DNA of 6,851 bases from Campylobacterota bacterium (GTDB lineage: Bacteria; Campylobacterota; Campylobacteria; Campylobacterales; SZUA-545), in contig PWVP01000073.1 of the NCBI GenBank assembly GCA_003561815.1, positions 1 to 6,851 of the forward strand, written 5' to 3'. The stretch's first letter is position 1. Every line of letters starts with the position of its first letter. This document shows positions 1-6,355 of the stretch, piece after piece. Under the pieces are notes generated by a model that made no database searches, was not told the origin of the DNA, and saw only the letters and a list, made by a program, of their open reading frames with translations. A program made the translations under genes and the position numbers.

Positions 1-777
1 CGAACAAAGCGGCTCCTCGGGCCGGTTGCGTACAATGCGCCGAAGCGATCGCGCCACCCAAGAGAGCTCTTTAAAGCCGATCGCCACCCCCAAAAGCGCG
101 CGATCCAGGCGCAGCTGCATCAGCGCATAGAGTCCACGGGCTAAAAAGGGGGCACTAAAGAGCTTCTCTATCTCCCCTCGAATCCGATCGGCTGGCAGCG
201 CCTGAAGGGACATCTGTTGGCAGAGCTGCGCTGTGTGCGCTGCGATCTTAAAATTGAGCTGGGCGCTAAAACGGGCGGCCCGCAACACCCGCAGCGCATC
301 CTCACAAAAGGCCTCATCGTCGATGTGGGCGATCTGGCGTCTGTTTAGATCGGTCAGACCGCCATGAAAGTCAAGCGGCTCGCCGCTAAAGATATTGATC
401 ATGAGCGCATTGATCGTAAAGTCCCGCCGCCTAGAGGCGCGAAGCGGATCGTTGCACCAGGTGACCTCGAAGTCCTGATGGCGCGGCCCGATCAAGCGCT
501 CATGGCGGGGCAAGCAGAGATCGAGTTTGCCGATCTTATAGACAAAAAAGCTTTTGCCCACCCCCTTGGCACCCAGCTGCTCCATAAGCGCCTCAAACTG
601 CTCGGGGGGGATGTCGTACACCTCGATATCAGCATCCTCACAGGCGCGACCGAGATAGAAATCCCGCACAACCCCCCCCACAAAGTAGGCGCGATCGGTA
701 TAGGGGGCCAGTGCGCGGCGAACCCGCTCTAGATCGGCGCGCAGCGCAGCAGGAAGCGCCCTGGCCGGATCAGTCAC
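1..777 (-). CDS. cca: CCA tRNA nucleotidyltransferase / poly(A) polymerase family, N-terminal 259 codons (3' end outside window)
   Basis: Class II nucleotidyltransferase that would add or repair the 3' CCA of tRNAs in the cytoplasm. The reading frame is open from a GTG at 777-775 to the window edge. The head domain is clear: nucleotide-binding GG-V-RD (VGGVVRDFYLG, residues 33-43), the metal-binding DxD pair D48/D50 in EDADIEVYD, the RRRDFTINAL motif (116-125) that contacts the incoming nucleotide, and EDALRVLRAARF (159-170), equal to the family's EDxxR motif. The helical body and tail continue beyond base 1. The start is supported by GGAGAG at 786-791, 8 bases upstream, and the gene overlaps the end of the CiaD-like gene by 8 bases (GTGACTGA), which suggests translational coupling. 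Poly(A) polymerases share these motifs; CCA-adding activity is favoured because Campylobacterota usually carry one such gene, but the specificity-determining C-terminal part is not visible. Confidence 0.93.
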   Translation of the reverse strand, partial: MTDPARALPAALRADLERVRRALAPYTDRAYFVGGVVRDFYLGRACEDADIEVYDIPPEQFEALMEQLGAKGVGKSFFVYKIGKLDLCLPRHERLIGPRHQDFEVTWCNDPLRASRRRDFTINALMINIFSGEPLDFHGGLTDLNRRQIAHIDDEAFCEDALRVLRAARFSAQLNFKIAAHTAQLCQQMSLQALPADRIRGEIEKLFSAPFLARGLYALMQLRLDRALLGVAIGFKELSWVARSLRRIVRNRPEEPLCS

Positions 778-1285
778 GATCCAGACTCTCCAGCCGCTCC
801 TCGGTGGTGGCCAGCAGGTACTCCAGAAAGTTTAAAATCAGATCAACCTTCGCTTCGATCTGCTTGTTGTTGGGTGACTGAAGCCCCTCAAAGAGCACCA
901 GCAAACGCTCTTTGAGATCCCCTAAAAAGATCTTCTCCTCACGCTGAAGCTGCATCAGCCGCTCGATGCGCTCTGCCAGATGGGCCATCTCCTGGCCAAC
1001 CGCCTCCTGAGAGTCCGCGGCGGGTTGCTCCACAGAGGGGGCAGGTGTCTTAGGCGGCTGCTCTTTGGGCGCCTCTTCGGATCCCTTAGTGGGCTCCTTA
1101 GAGTCCTTGGGGGGCTTCGGATCCTCGCTTTGCTGAGGCTCCGGCTCGCTTGGGGTGGGCGCTTGAGTCTCCTCTTCGGGTTCAGGCGACTTTTCGGGCG
1201 GCAGTGGCCGCTCGCTGGCCCGGCGGGCGGCCTCCTGTGTTTGCAGATCGCTTAGGGCCGAGAGCACCATCTCTTTTAGATCCAC
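770..1285 (-). CDS. CiaD-like protein: N-terminal helix, long Pro/Glu/Lys linker, conserved C-terminal helical domain
   Basis: I choose the in-frame GTG at 1285-1283 as start, because AAAGGAG (1291-1297) lies 5 bases upstream. The longer ATG frame from 1321 would overlap the preceding gene and lacks a comparable site. This gives 171 residues. Residues 1-24 look helical (DLKEMVLSALSDLQ). Residues 27-90 are a low-complexity, charged, proline-rich linker, probably disordered. Residues 93-118 can form a coiled coil. Residues 118-168 (KIFLGDLKERLLVLFEGL, then NFLEYLLATTEERLE) resemble, from memory, the C-terminal domain of Campylobacter jejuni CiaD (Cj0788). CiaD is a secreted effector that acts on host signalling. 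The neighbour also fits: cj0789 is cca. No signal peptide or membrane segment is seen. A secreted role here is not implied; a housekeeping function linked to the adjacent tRNA enzyme is equally possible. The family call is fairly sure, the function unknown. Confidence 0.8.
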   Translation of the reverse strand: MDLKEMVLSALSDLQTQEAARRASERPLPPEKSPEPEEETQAPTPSEPEPQQSEDPKPPKDSKEPTKGSEEAPKEQPPKTPAPSVEQPAADSQEAVGQEMAHLAERIERLMQLQREEKIFLGDLKERLLVLFEGLQSPNNKQIEAKVDLILNFLEYLLATTEERLESLDRD

Positions 1286-1290
1286 ACCAT

Positions 1291-1297
1291 CTCCTTT
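1291..1297 (-). promoter_or_regulatory. Ribosome binding site that fixes the CiaD-like start
   Basis: AAAGGAG on the minus strand, overlapping the TAA stop (1296-1298) of the TPR gene, with a 5-base spacer to GTG at 1285-1283. It supports the short 171-residue CiaD-like product over the 183-residue version from ATG 1321. Confidence 0.75.
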
Positions 1298-1547
1298 ATG
1301 CAAAAACGAGCCACCGCTCAAACTCCAAAAACTCCGCTTTGCTGTCCATCTTTACGAAAAACTCCACCATGTCGTCGTTGGCACCCCCAAAACGGCGCCG
1401 TTCACCGCTTAGACGCTTCATCGCCAGCCGCGCTTCGGTGTTCTCCGGATCGCTGAGCAAAATATCCCGGTAGATCTCAAGCGCCTCGGATTTTAGCCCC
1501 TGAAGCTCATAGATCGAGGCGAGCGTGAGGGTTTTAACCGGGGCCAA
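1296..1547 (-). CDS. Small single-TPR protein of unknown function
   Basis: An 83-residue cytoplasmic protein with no signal peptide. Residues 9-38 fit one tetratricopeptide repeat (LASIYELQGLKSEALEIY, then ILLSDPENTEA). This is followed by a basic stretch (KRLSGERRRFGG, 44-55) and an acidic/aromatic tail (EFLEFERWLVFA). A single TPR usually acts as a short protein-protein interaction module, so a partner is expected; the adjacent CiaD-like protein is one candidate by position only. The start is TTG at 1547-1545, the only usable start near the N-terminus, with a weak AAGG 8 bases upstream inside the end of leuB. The leuB stop lies only two codons upstream in the same frame. Proteins of this size and pattern are, as I recall, encoded beside ciaD in other Campylobacterota, but I cannot name a function. 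Confidence 0.8.
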   Translation of the reverse strand: MAPVKTLTLASIYELQGLKSEALEIYRDILLSDPENTEARLAMKRLSGERRRFGGANDDMVEFFVKMDSKAEFLEFERWLVFA

Positions 1548-1550
1548 TAC

Positions 1551-2621
1551 TTACGCCTTGGCGATCAGATTGGCGATCAGCTCACCCATCTCCTGGGTCG
1601 AGCACACCTCTTTGGCCCCAAAATCGGCCAGATCGGTGGTGCGATACCCCTGCGCCAGTGCCGTCTCGACCGCCGCTTCAATTCTGTCAGCTGCTTTCGC
1701 CTCACCGAGCGCATAGCGCAGCAGCATCGCGCCGCTGAGGATGGTTGCCAGCGGATTGGCGATCCCCTGTCCGGCGATATCGGGCGCACTGCCGTGGATC
1801 GGCTCAAAAATACCACCCTTAGCCCCACCACTAGAGCTAGGCAGCAGGCCGATCGAACCGCTGATCATGCTCGCCTCATCGCTGAGAATATCGCCGAAAA
1901 GATTGCCGGTGAGCATCACATCAAACTGGCGCGGATTGCGCACCAGCTGCATGGCGGCGTTATCCACATACATGTGGCTCACCTCCACCTCGGGGTACTC
2001 CGGCGCGATGCGATCCACCGTTTCGCGCCAGAGCTGGCTCACATCGAGCACATTGGCTTTGTCAATCGAGCAGAGCTTTTTGCGCCGCTTCATCGCCGCT
2101 TCGAATGCCACCCGGGCAATCCGCTCGATCTCCTCGACGCTGTAGACCATCGTATTAAAGCCCCGCGTCTCATCGCGCCCTTTGGGTTCGCCGAAATAAA
2201 TACCACCGGTGAGTTCACGCACCACCAGCAGATCGACCCCTTTAACCACCTCGGGCTTGAGGGTGCTGGCATCCACTAACGCATCGTACACTTTGGTCGG
2301 GCGCAGGTTGGCAAAGGCATCCAGCCCCTTTCGCAGGGCCAAAAGGCCGCTTTCGGGCCGCTTTTCACGGGGCAGATTATCCCACTGCGGCCCACCGATC
2401 GCCCCAAAAAGCACCCCATCTGCCGCTTTGGCCGAAGCGAGGGTGCTTGCCGGAAGCGGTTCGCCGCTCGCTTCATAGGCCGCACCACCCATCAGCTGAT
2501 AGTCGTAGGTGAGCCCAAACCCCTCTTTCGCCGCAGCGGCTTCGATCGCTTTGATCGCCTCTTTGACAATCTCCGGGCCGATCCCGTCGCCTTCGATCAC
2601 CGTAATGTTATAGTTTTTCAT
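1551..2621 (-). CDS. leuB: 3-isopropylmalate dehydrogenase
   Basis: Catalyses NAD-dependent oxidative decarboxylation of 3-isopropylmalate to 2-oxoisocaproate, the last step specific to leucine synthesis, as a cytoplasmic homodimer. At 356 residues it matches the family (about 350-365). Visible landmarks are the N-terminal IEGDGIGPEI (9-18); the substrate arginines R97, R107 and R135; the catalytic tyrosine Y142 in TGGIYFGEP and lysine K188 in SIDKANVLD; the metal-binding aspartates D220, D244 and D248 within the signature NLFGDILSDEASMISGS; and the NAD-binding IHGSAPDIAGQ segment. The start ATG overlaps the leuD stop as ATGA, so translation is probably coupled. The SD-like sequence upstream (AGAGATGG) is weak, consistent with coupling. 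All catalytic residues are present and the gene is intact. Confidence 0.97.
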   Translation of the reverse strand: MKNYNITVIEGDGIGPEIVKEAIKAIEAAAAKEGFGLTYDYQLMGGAAYEASGEPLPASTLASAKAADGVLFGAIGGPQWDNLPREKRPESGLLALRKGLDAFANLRPTKVYDALVDASTLKPEVVKGVDLLVVRELTGGIYFGEPKGRDETRGFNTMVYSVEEIERIARVAFEAAMKRRKKLCSIDKANVLDVSQLWRETVDRIAPEYPEVEVSHMYVDNAAMQLVRNPRQFDVMLTGNLFGDILSDEASMISGSIGLLPSSSGGAKGGIFEPIHGSAPDIAGQGIANPLATILSGAMLLRYALGEAKAADRIEAAVETALAQGYRTTDLADFGAKEVCSTQEMGELIANLIAKA

Positions 2622-3109
2622 GCCAATCCCATCTCTTTGCGGGCATAGGGGATCAGGCCACCGGCGGCGATGAGCTCCTGCATAAAGGGCGGGATCGGCT
2701 TAAAGGCGTAGCGCTCGTTTCGGGTGTGGTTAATCACCTCGCCCGCTTCGTTATCCACCGAAATCCGATCGCCCTCCTGAATCTTATCCGCCTGGGCCAC
2801 CTCGTAGATAAAAAGGCCGGTATTAAAGGCGTTGCGATAAAAGATCCGCGCGAAGCTTTTAGCGATCACCCCGGCGATGCCGAAAGCCTTGATCGCCACC
2901 GGTGCGTGTTCACGACTCGAACCGCAACCGAAATTCTCACCGGCGACGATAAAATCCCCCGCCTGCGCCTTTTTCACAAACTGGGCGTCGGCATCCTCCA
3001 TCACATGTTTGGCCAGCTCTTGCGGATCGGATGTATTGAGATAGCGTGCGGCGATGATCAGATCGGTATCGATATCATCCCCAAAACGCCAAGCGGTAGC
3101 TTCAGACAT
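2618..3109 (-). CDS. leuD: 3-isopropylmalate dehydratase small subunit
   Basis: Small subunit of isopropylmalate isomerase, which converts 2-isopropylmalate to 3-isopropylmalate together with the iron-sulfur large subunit LeuC. The 163-residue length matches the short LeuD type rather than the roughly 200-residue enterobacterial type. The N-terminal GDDIDTDLIIAARYL (10-24) and the substrate-loop motif GENFGCGSSREHAP (57-70) are diagnostic of the aconitase swivel domain. The ATG is preceded by AGAGG about 7 bases upstream. It is the first gene of the unit running on to cca and overlaps leuB by 4 bases. leuC and leuA are not in the window and must be elsewhere, so the leucine pathway is split in this genome. 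A homoaconitase-type small subunit is a less likely alternative, since leuB lies directly downstream. Confidence 0.96.
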   Translation of the reverse strand: MSEATAWRFGDDIDTDLIIAARYLNTSDPQELAKHVMEDADAQFVKKAQAGDFIVAGENFGCGSSREHAPVAIKAFGIAGVIAKSFARIFYRNAFNTGLFIYEVAQADKIQEGDRISVDNEAGEVINHTRNERYAFKPIPPFMQELIAAGGLIPYARKEMGLA

Positions 3110-3139
3110 GGCTTGACCTCTTTGTGAAGATTTTGTGAG

Positions 3140-3167
3140 ATTTTAGCACGGGGGGGCTTTTGGTGAA
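3140..3167 (-). promoter_or_regulatory. Probable sigma-70 promoter of leuD-leuB-TPR-CiaD-cca
   Basis: On the minus strand, TGCTAAAAT (3140-3148) is an extended -10 element with TAAAAT at 3140-3145. TTCACC at 3162-3167 is a poor -35 (4 of 6 matches) with a 16-base spacer. This puts transcription start near 3133, about 25 bases before the leuD ATG. It lies in the 62-base gap between the phosphatase gene and leuD, the only non-coding space in this part of the window. Campylobacterota promoters typically depend on the -10 more than the -35. Confidence 0.6.
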
Positions 3168-3171
3168 GCGC

Positions 3172-4650
3172 TCACACCCGATCGAGGTGCTCAAAGTAGA
3201 TCACCGTCGTATCATCCTCCATCCTGCTCTCATGGAGCCGATCGGCAATCCAGATAAAGGTGTCACCCTCCAGCAGCATCGCTACATCCTCGCCGCTTAG
3301 GGCCAGCTGGCTATCCTCCACCAGACCGTCGGTGTAGGTGAGCAGTTTATGAAAGCGCTCCAAAGGGCGCGTCGTCGCAGCGATGGTGGGCATGAAGGCC
3401 ATAAAAGGGGGGTTGTTCGCCTGCAGACTTAAGATGCGATCGCTATCCATCAGCTGTGCTGGGTACATACCACCAATCGCATACTCGAGGCGATCAAAGC
3501 CCGGCGAGAGGTGAAAAAAGCTAAAAGAGAGCTGCTCCTCCTCACCCAGGATACCGCGAAGCGTCTGGCTGACCCGCTCGAGCAGCTGCTCAAAACTCTC
3601 CTCCTCAGCCACCGCCTGCTTCACCGCCGAAGCGACCCCAAAGGCGGTAAACGAGGGGATCAGGCCGTGCCCCATACCATCGATCAGATAGATGAGCGCC
3701 CCACCCTCATGGGTTCGGTGCAGACTGTAGAGATCGCCAGAGAGAATCTCCGAAGGCTGGTAGAGAATCTGCACTAAAAAGTCAGGATCGCTGGCGTAGT
3801 CATTGACCACCATCCCCACCTGCTTGGTTCGCGCCTCGTGCTGCTCCTCAACCAAAGCGGCATGCAGGGAGCGCACCTCTTGAGCCGCCGCCCTCTGAGC
3901 GGCGATCGCCTCGAGCATTCCGAGGTTCAGGTGCACCCGGCTGGTGAGCTCCTCTTTGGTGTAGGGCTTGGCCAGAAAGTCGTTGGCACCGTACTTTAGA
4001 AAGCGGCTAGAGATCTCTGGCTTAGAGGAGGAGGAGACGGCGATGACGGCCAACTCCTCTTTTGTGTGCTTTTTGCGCAGCGCGCGGGTTAGCTCGAAGC
4101 CATCCATGCCGGGCATGTTGTAGTCGGTAATCACCATCGAGATTGAATCATTGCGCGCGATCTGCTCTAGCGCCTGATGGCCATCTTCGGCTTCGAGCAC
4201 CCTAAAGAGCTGGCTCTCCAGACAGAGGCGCACCATCGATCGCGCCGTGCGGGAGTCGTCCACCACCAGCACTGAGATCGAGCGGTTTTTATAGATCCGA
4301 TCGAGCGTCTCTAAGGCGTAGCGGATATCCTCAATCCCCTGCTTGAGCACAAAATCGACGATGGGCTTATCCTCCATCATCCGCCGAATCTCGGGATCAA
4401 ACATCCCGGTTAGCACGATAGAGGGGATCTGGTAGCTTATGAGCAGATCGACAATCTCCCCATCGGGCGCATCGGGCAGGCTGAGATCCAGAAGGGCCGC
4501 GAAATACCCCCTGCCCTGCTCAAGCCGCTCGCGCGCCTGGGCGTAGCTAGAGACCGCTTCAGCACTAAAGCCCCGTTTGCGCACCTCACCACAAATCAGT
4601 TTAGAGAAGGCGGCGGAGTCCTCCACCACCAGAACCGATAAACTCAACAC
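3172..4650 (-). CDS. Response regulator with two receiver domains and a C-terminal SpoIIE/PP2C-type Ser/Thr phosphatase
   Basis: A 492-residue cytoplasmic signalling protein. Receiver 1 (about 5-118) has acidic residues E10/D11, phospho-acceptor D55, T81 and K103. Receiver 2 (about 125-242) has D131/D132, D176 (TDYNMPGMDG), S206 and K228; both sets look complete, so both may be phosphorylated. A probable coiled coil (about 246-276) links to the phosphatase domain (about 293-490), with metal-binding aspartates in SGDLY (D306), DGMGHG (D324), YTDGLVED (D441) and EDDTTVIY (D479/D480). Such phosphatases usually dephosphorylate a STAS-domain anti-sigma antagonist in a partner switch, as RsbU does. 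No STAS or anti-sigma gene is in the window, so the target is unknown. The start is GTG 4650 or TTG 4647; REC strand 1 leaves room for either. It follows flgG with its own promoter, and a motility or sigma-factor role is inferred from position only. Confidence 0.92.
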   Translation of the reverse strand: MLSLSVLVVEDSAAFSKLICGEVRKRGFSAEAVSSYAQARERLEQGRGYFAALLDLSLPDAPDGEIVDLLISYQIPSIVLTGMFDPEIRRMMEDKPIVDFVLKQGIEDIRYALETLDRIYKNRSISVLVVDDSRTARSMVRLCLESQLFRVLEAEDGHQALEQIARNDSISMVITDYNMPGMDGFELTRALRKKHTKEELAVIAVSSSSKPEISSRFLKYGANDFLAKPYTKEELTSRVHLNLGMLEAIAAQRAAAQEVRSLHAALVEEQHEARTKQVGMVVNDYASDPDFLVQILYQPSEILSGDLYSLHRTHEGGALIYLIDGMGHGLIPSFTAFGVASAVKQAVAEEESFEQLLERVSQTLRGILGEEEQLSFSFFHLSPGFDRLEYAIGGMYPAQLMDSDRILSLQANNPPFMAFMPTIAATTRPLERFHKLLTYTDGLVEDSQLALSGEDVAMLLEGDTFIWIADRLHESRMEDDTTVIYFEHLDRV

Positions 4651-4674
4651 ACCCCCCGCTTTTTTAGTGGGGTG
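4650..4674 (-). promoter_or_regulatory. Leader hairpin covering the ribosome binding site of the phosphatase gene
   Basis: On the minus strand, CACCCC (4674-4669) can pair with GGGGTG (4655-4650), giving a 6-bp, mostly GC stem around a 13-base A-rich loop. The 3' arm contains part of the G-run (4657-4652), the only SD-like sequence, and the first base of the GTG start codon. No T-run follows on either strand, so it does not look like an intrinsic terminator. Occlusion of translation initiation is inferred. Confidence 0.45.
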
Positions 4675-4701
4675 ATCCTAGCGAAAAACCATTAATAATG
4701 A

Positions 4702-4707
4702 ATTATA
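4702..4707 (-). promoter_or_regulatory. -10 box (TATAAT) of a probable sigma-70 promoter for the phosphatase gene
   Basis: A perfect TATAAT on the minus strand, 11 bases after the flgG stop, within an AT-rich stretch (about 4684-4718) that stands out from the GC-rich surroundings. Transcription would start near 4695 and give a leader of about 45 bases containing the hairpin at 4650-4674. No good -35 is visible; that region falls inside the end of flgG. Confidence 0.6.
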
Positions 4708-4718
4708 AGGTTTCTAAA

Positions 4719-5507
4719 CTACCGCTTCAGCTGGTTAACGGTACTGAGCATCTCATCGGAGGTGGTGATCGCTTTAGACCCCGCCTCATAGGCGCGCTGG
4801 CCGGTAATCAGATCGGTCATCTCCTCCACCAGCTGCACATTGGAGAGCTCCAGAAACCCTTGACGGGTCTGACCGATGCCATTCAGCCCCGGGATGCCGA
4901 CGATGGGATCGCCTGAAGCGGTGGTGTTAATGTAGTTGTTATCACCCAGCGAGTGTAGGTCAGCGGGGTTGATAAAATCCGCCAACTCCAGCTGACCGAT
5001 GATGTTGGCCTCCGTCTGGCCCGCCTGGATCACGCTCACTGTCCCATCGGCCCCCACCGTAAACTGGGTCGTATCCGCCGGAACGGTGATCTGAGGCACT
5101 AGGGGATAGCCATCGGCGGTCACCACCGTGCCGTTGGCATCGAGCTTAAAACCGCCGTTTCGGGTATAACCGATCGTCCCATCGGGCAGCTCCACCTGGA
5201 AAAAGCCGTTACCGGTGATGGCGATATCGAGCTGGTTGCTGGTCTCTTTGAAGTTGCCCTGGGTGAAGATCTTCTGAATCGCCGTGGGGCGTACGCCTAG
5301 ACCCACCTCCATACCGGTGGGGCTGATGGTGGTCGCGCTGGTGGAGGTGCCCGCATACTCCATCACCTGATACATCAGGTCGGCAAACTCCGCGCGCTGC
5401 TTCTTGTAGCCCGCTGTATTGACATTTGAGATGTTGTTTGAGACGGTGTCGATACTTAGCTGCTGGGCCTTCATGCCGGTGGCAGCGGTGTAAAGAGATC
5501 GGATCAT
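4719..5507 (-). CDS. flgG: Flagellar basal-body distal rod protein FlgG
   Basis: Builds the distal rod of the flagellum, connecting the proximal rod to the hook through the periplasm and outer membrane; exported by the flagellar type III system without a cleavable signal. The 262-residue length is typical (about 260). The N-terminal rod motif is at residues 4-41 (SLYTAATGMKAQQ, then SNNISNVNTAGYKK), followed by the segment around 46-66 that distinguishes FlgG from hook protein. The central D1-type region carries GNGFFQVELPDG and YTRNGGF. The C-terminal helix (ELSNVQLVEEMTDLI, then QRAYEAGSK) is the flagellar basal-body domain. AAGGAG (5513-5518) lies 5 bases before the ATG and overlaps the flgF stop, so the two genes form one unit with a 9-base gap. 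No defects are seen. Confidence 0.97.
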   Translation of the reverse strand: MIRSLYTAATGMKAQQLSIDTVSNNISNVNTAGYKKQRAEFADLMYQVMEYAGTSTSATTISPTGMEVGLGVRPTAIQKIFTQGNFKETSNQLDIAITGNGFFQVELPDGTIGYTRNGGFKLDANGTVVTADGYPLVPQITVPADTTQFTVGADGTVSVIQAGQTEANIIGQLELADFINPADLHSLGDNNYINTTASGDPIVGIPGLNGIGQTRQGFLELSNVQLVEEMTDLITGQRAYEAGSKAITTSDEMLSTVNQLKR

Positions 5508-5516
5508 AGCAGCTCC

Positions 5517-6323
5517 TTAAGCTTTAATCGTGGCGAGTTTGTTGATCGCATCGCCGTTGAGTTCATTCATGTGGGTGTCCATCACCTTCTGATACATCCC
5601 CACCAGACGGTTGGTCTCAATCAGTGCGGTCATCTCACTAACGGGGTTGATATTGGACTTCTCCAGATAGCCCTGGATGGTGAGATTCTGCCCCTCGGGC
5701 CGAACGGGCTCGGCGTCGGTTCGGTAGTAGTTGTGGCCGGTTTTTGTCAGCCATTTGGGGTTATCAAACCGCACCACCCCCAGCATCGCCAGCTCCTCAA
5801 CATCCTCCAGATTATCCATATCCTGCAGATAGATACCCCCCTCGCTATTGATGGTGATCTGACGATCGGAGGGTAGCTGGATCGGGTTGCCGTCGTTATC
5901 GAGCACGCGAAACCCCTCTTTAGCCACCAAAAACCCCTGATCGTCCATCCGAAAGCTGCCATCACGGGTGTAGCGCACCCCGCCGGGGGTTTCGACGCTA
6001 AAAAAGAGGTTGGGGTTCTGAAGCGCCACATCCAGCGGATTGCTCGTCTGGGCAAAGGCGCCCAGATCGTGGTTGGTGTACCCTTCGACCACCTGCGGCA
6101 CCCGAACCATGGCGCGGTTAAGGTGCTGCGCGGCATCGCGGGTGTGATTTCTTAGCGGCAGCTCATCGTGGGTCTCCTGATAGAGCCGCATATAGTCCCC
6201 AATCACCACATCGTCGCGCTTAAAGCCGGTGGTGTTGGCGTTGGCCAGGTTGTTGGAGATGGTGTCCAGTCGGTTAAACTGGGTCACCATCCCGCCGGTG
6301 GCTGAATAGAAGCCGGTCTGCAT
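5517..6323 (-). CDS. flgF: Flagellar basal-body proximal rod protein FlgF (FlgG paralogue)
   Basis: Rod subunit placed below FlgG in the basal body and exported by the flagellar type III system. 268 residues, somewhat longer than the enterobacterial protein (about 250), as I recall for Campylobacterota, where it has also been labelled flgG2. The N-terminal rod motif includes FYSATGGMVTQ and SNNLANANTTGFKRD (residues 23-37). The middle has FFSVETPGGVRYTRDGSFRM. The C-terminal helix has NINPVSEMTALIETNRL. It lacks the FlgG-type ITGQRAYE sequence, which supports FlgF rather than a second FlgG. AAGGAG at 6329-6334 is 5 bases from the ATG. A sigma-54 element lies just upstream, so expression is probably tied to the flagellar RpoN and FlgR regulon; this part is inferred. 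Confidence 0.94.
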   Translation of the reverse strand: MQTGFYSATGGMVTQFNRLDTISNNLANANTTGFKRDDVVIGDYMRLYQETHDELPLRNHTRDAAQHLNRAMVRVPQVVEGYTNHDLGAFAQTSNPLDVALQNPNLFFSVETPGGVRYTRDGSFRMDDQGFLVAKEGFRVLDNDGNPIQLPSDRQITINSEGGIYLQDMDNLEDVEELAMLGVVRFDNPKWLTKTGHNYYRTDAEPVRPEGQNLTIQGYLEKSNINPVSEMTALIETNRLVGMYQKVMDTHMNELNGDAINKLATIKA

Positions 6324-6355
6324 CGAGACTCCTTAGCAAGTGGCTACACCCGCTA

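Noticed and set aside
364..732. Plus-strand open frame of 122 codons
   Set aside because: It lies wholly opposite the nucleotidyltransferase head domain, whose motifs are clear on the minus strand.
980..1255. Plus-strand Arg/Leu/Gly-rich open frame of 91 codons
   Set aside because: It mirrors the Pro/Glu/Lys-rich linker of the CiaD-like gene on the other strand; low complexity, no ribosome binding site or recognisable domain.
1741..2279. Two long plus-strand open frames antisense to leuB
   Set aside because: leuB has every catalytic residue in the minus frame; the plus frames show no family features and reflect GC-rich codon structure.
3162..3175. Near-palindrome GTGAAGCGCTCAC between the phosphatase stop and leuD promoter
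   Set aside because: It is imperfect, short and without a T-run, and it overlaps coding sequence and the weak -35; not enough to call an operator or terminator.
4650..4674. Intrinsic terminator for flgFG
   Set aside because: The stem is not followed by a T-run on the minus strand; the A-rich part is in the loop, and the 3' arm runs into the next start codon.
5517..6323. A second flgG copy from recent duplication
   Set aside because: The two proteins share only rod-family motifs and differ in length, middle domain and C-terminal sequence, as expected for FlgF versus FlgG.
6334..6350. Second sigma-54-like TTGCT nearer to flgF
   Set aside because: The upstream GG is 11 bases from GC instead of 10 and the -24 half is poor; the element at 6356-6373 fits exactly.
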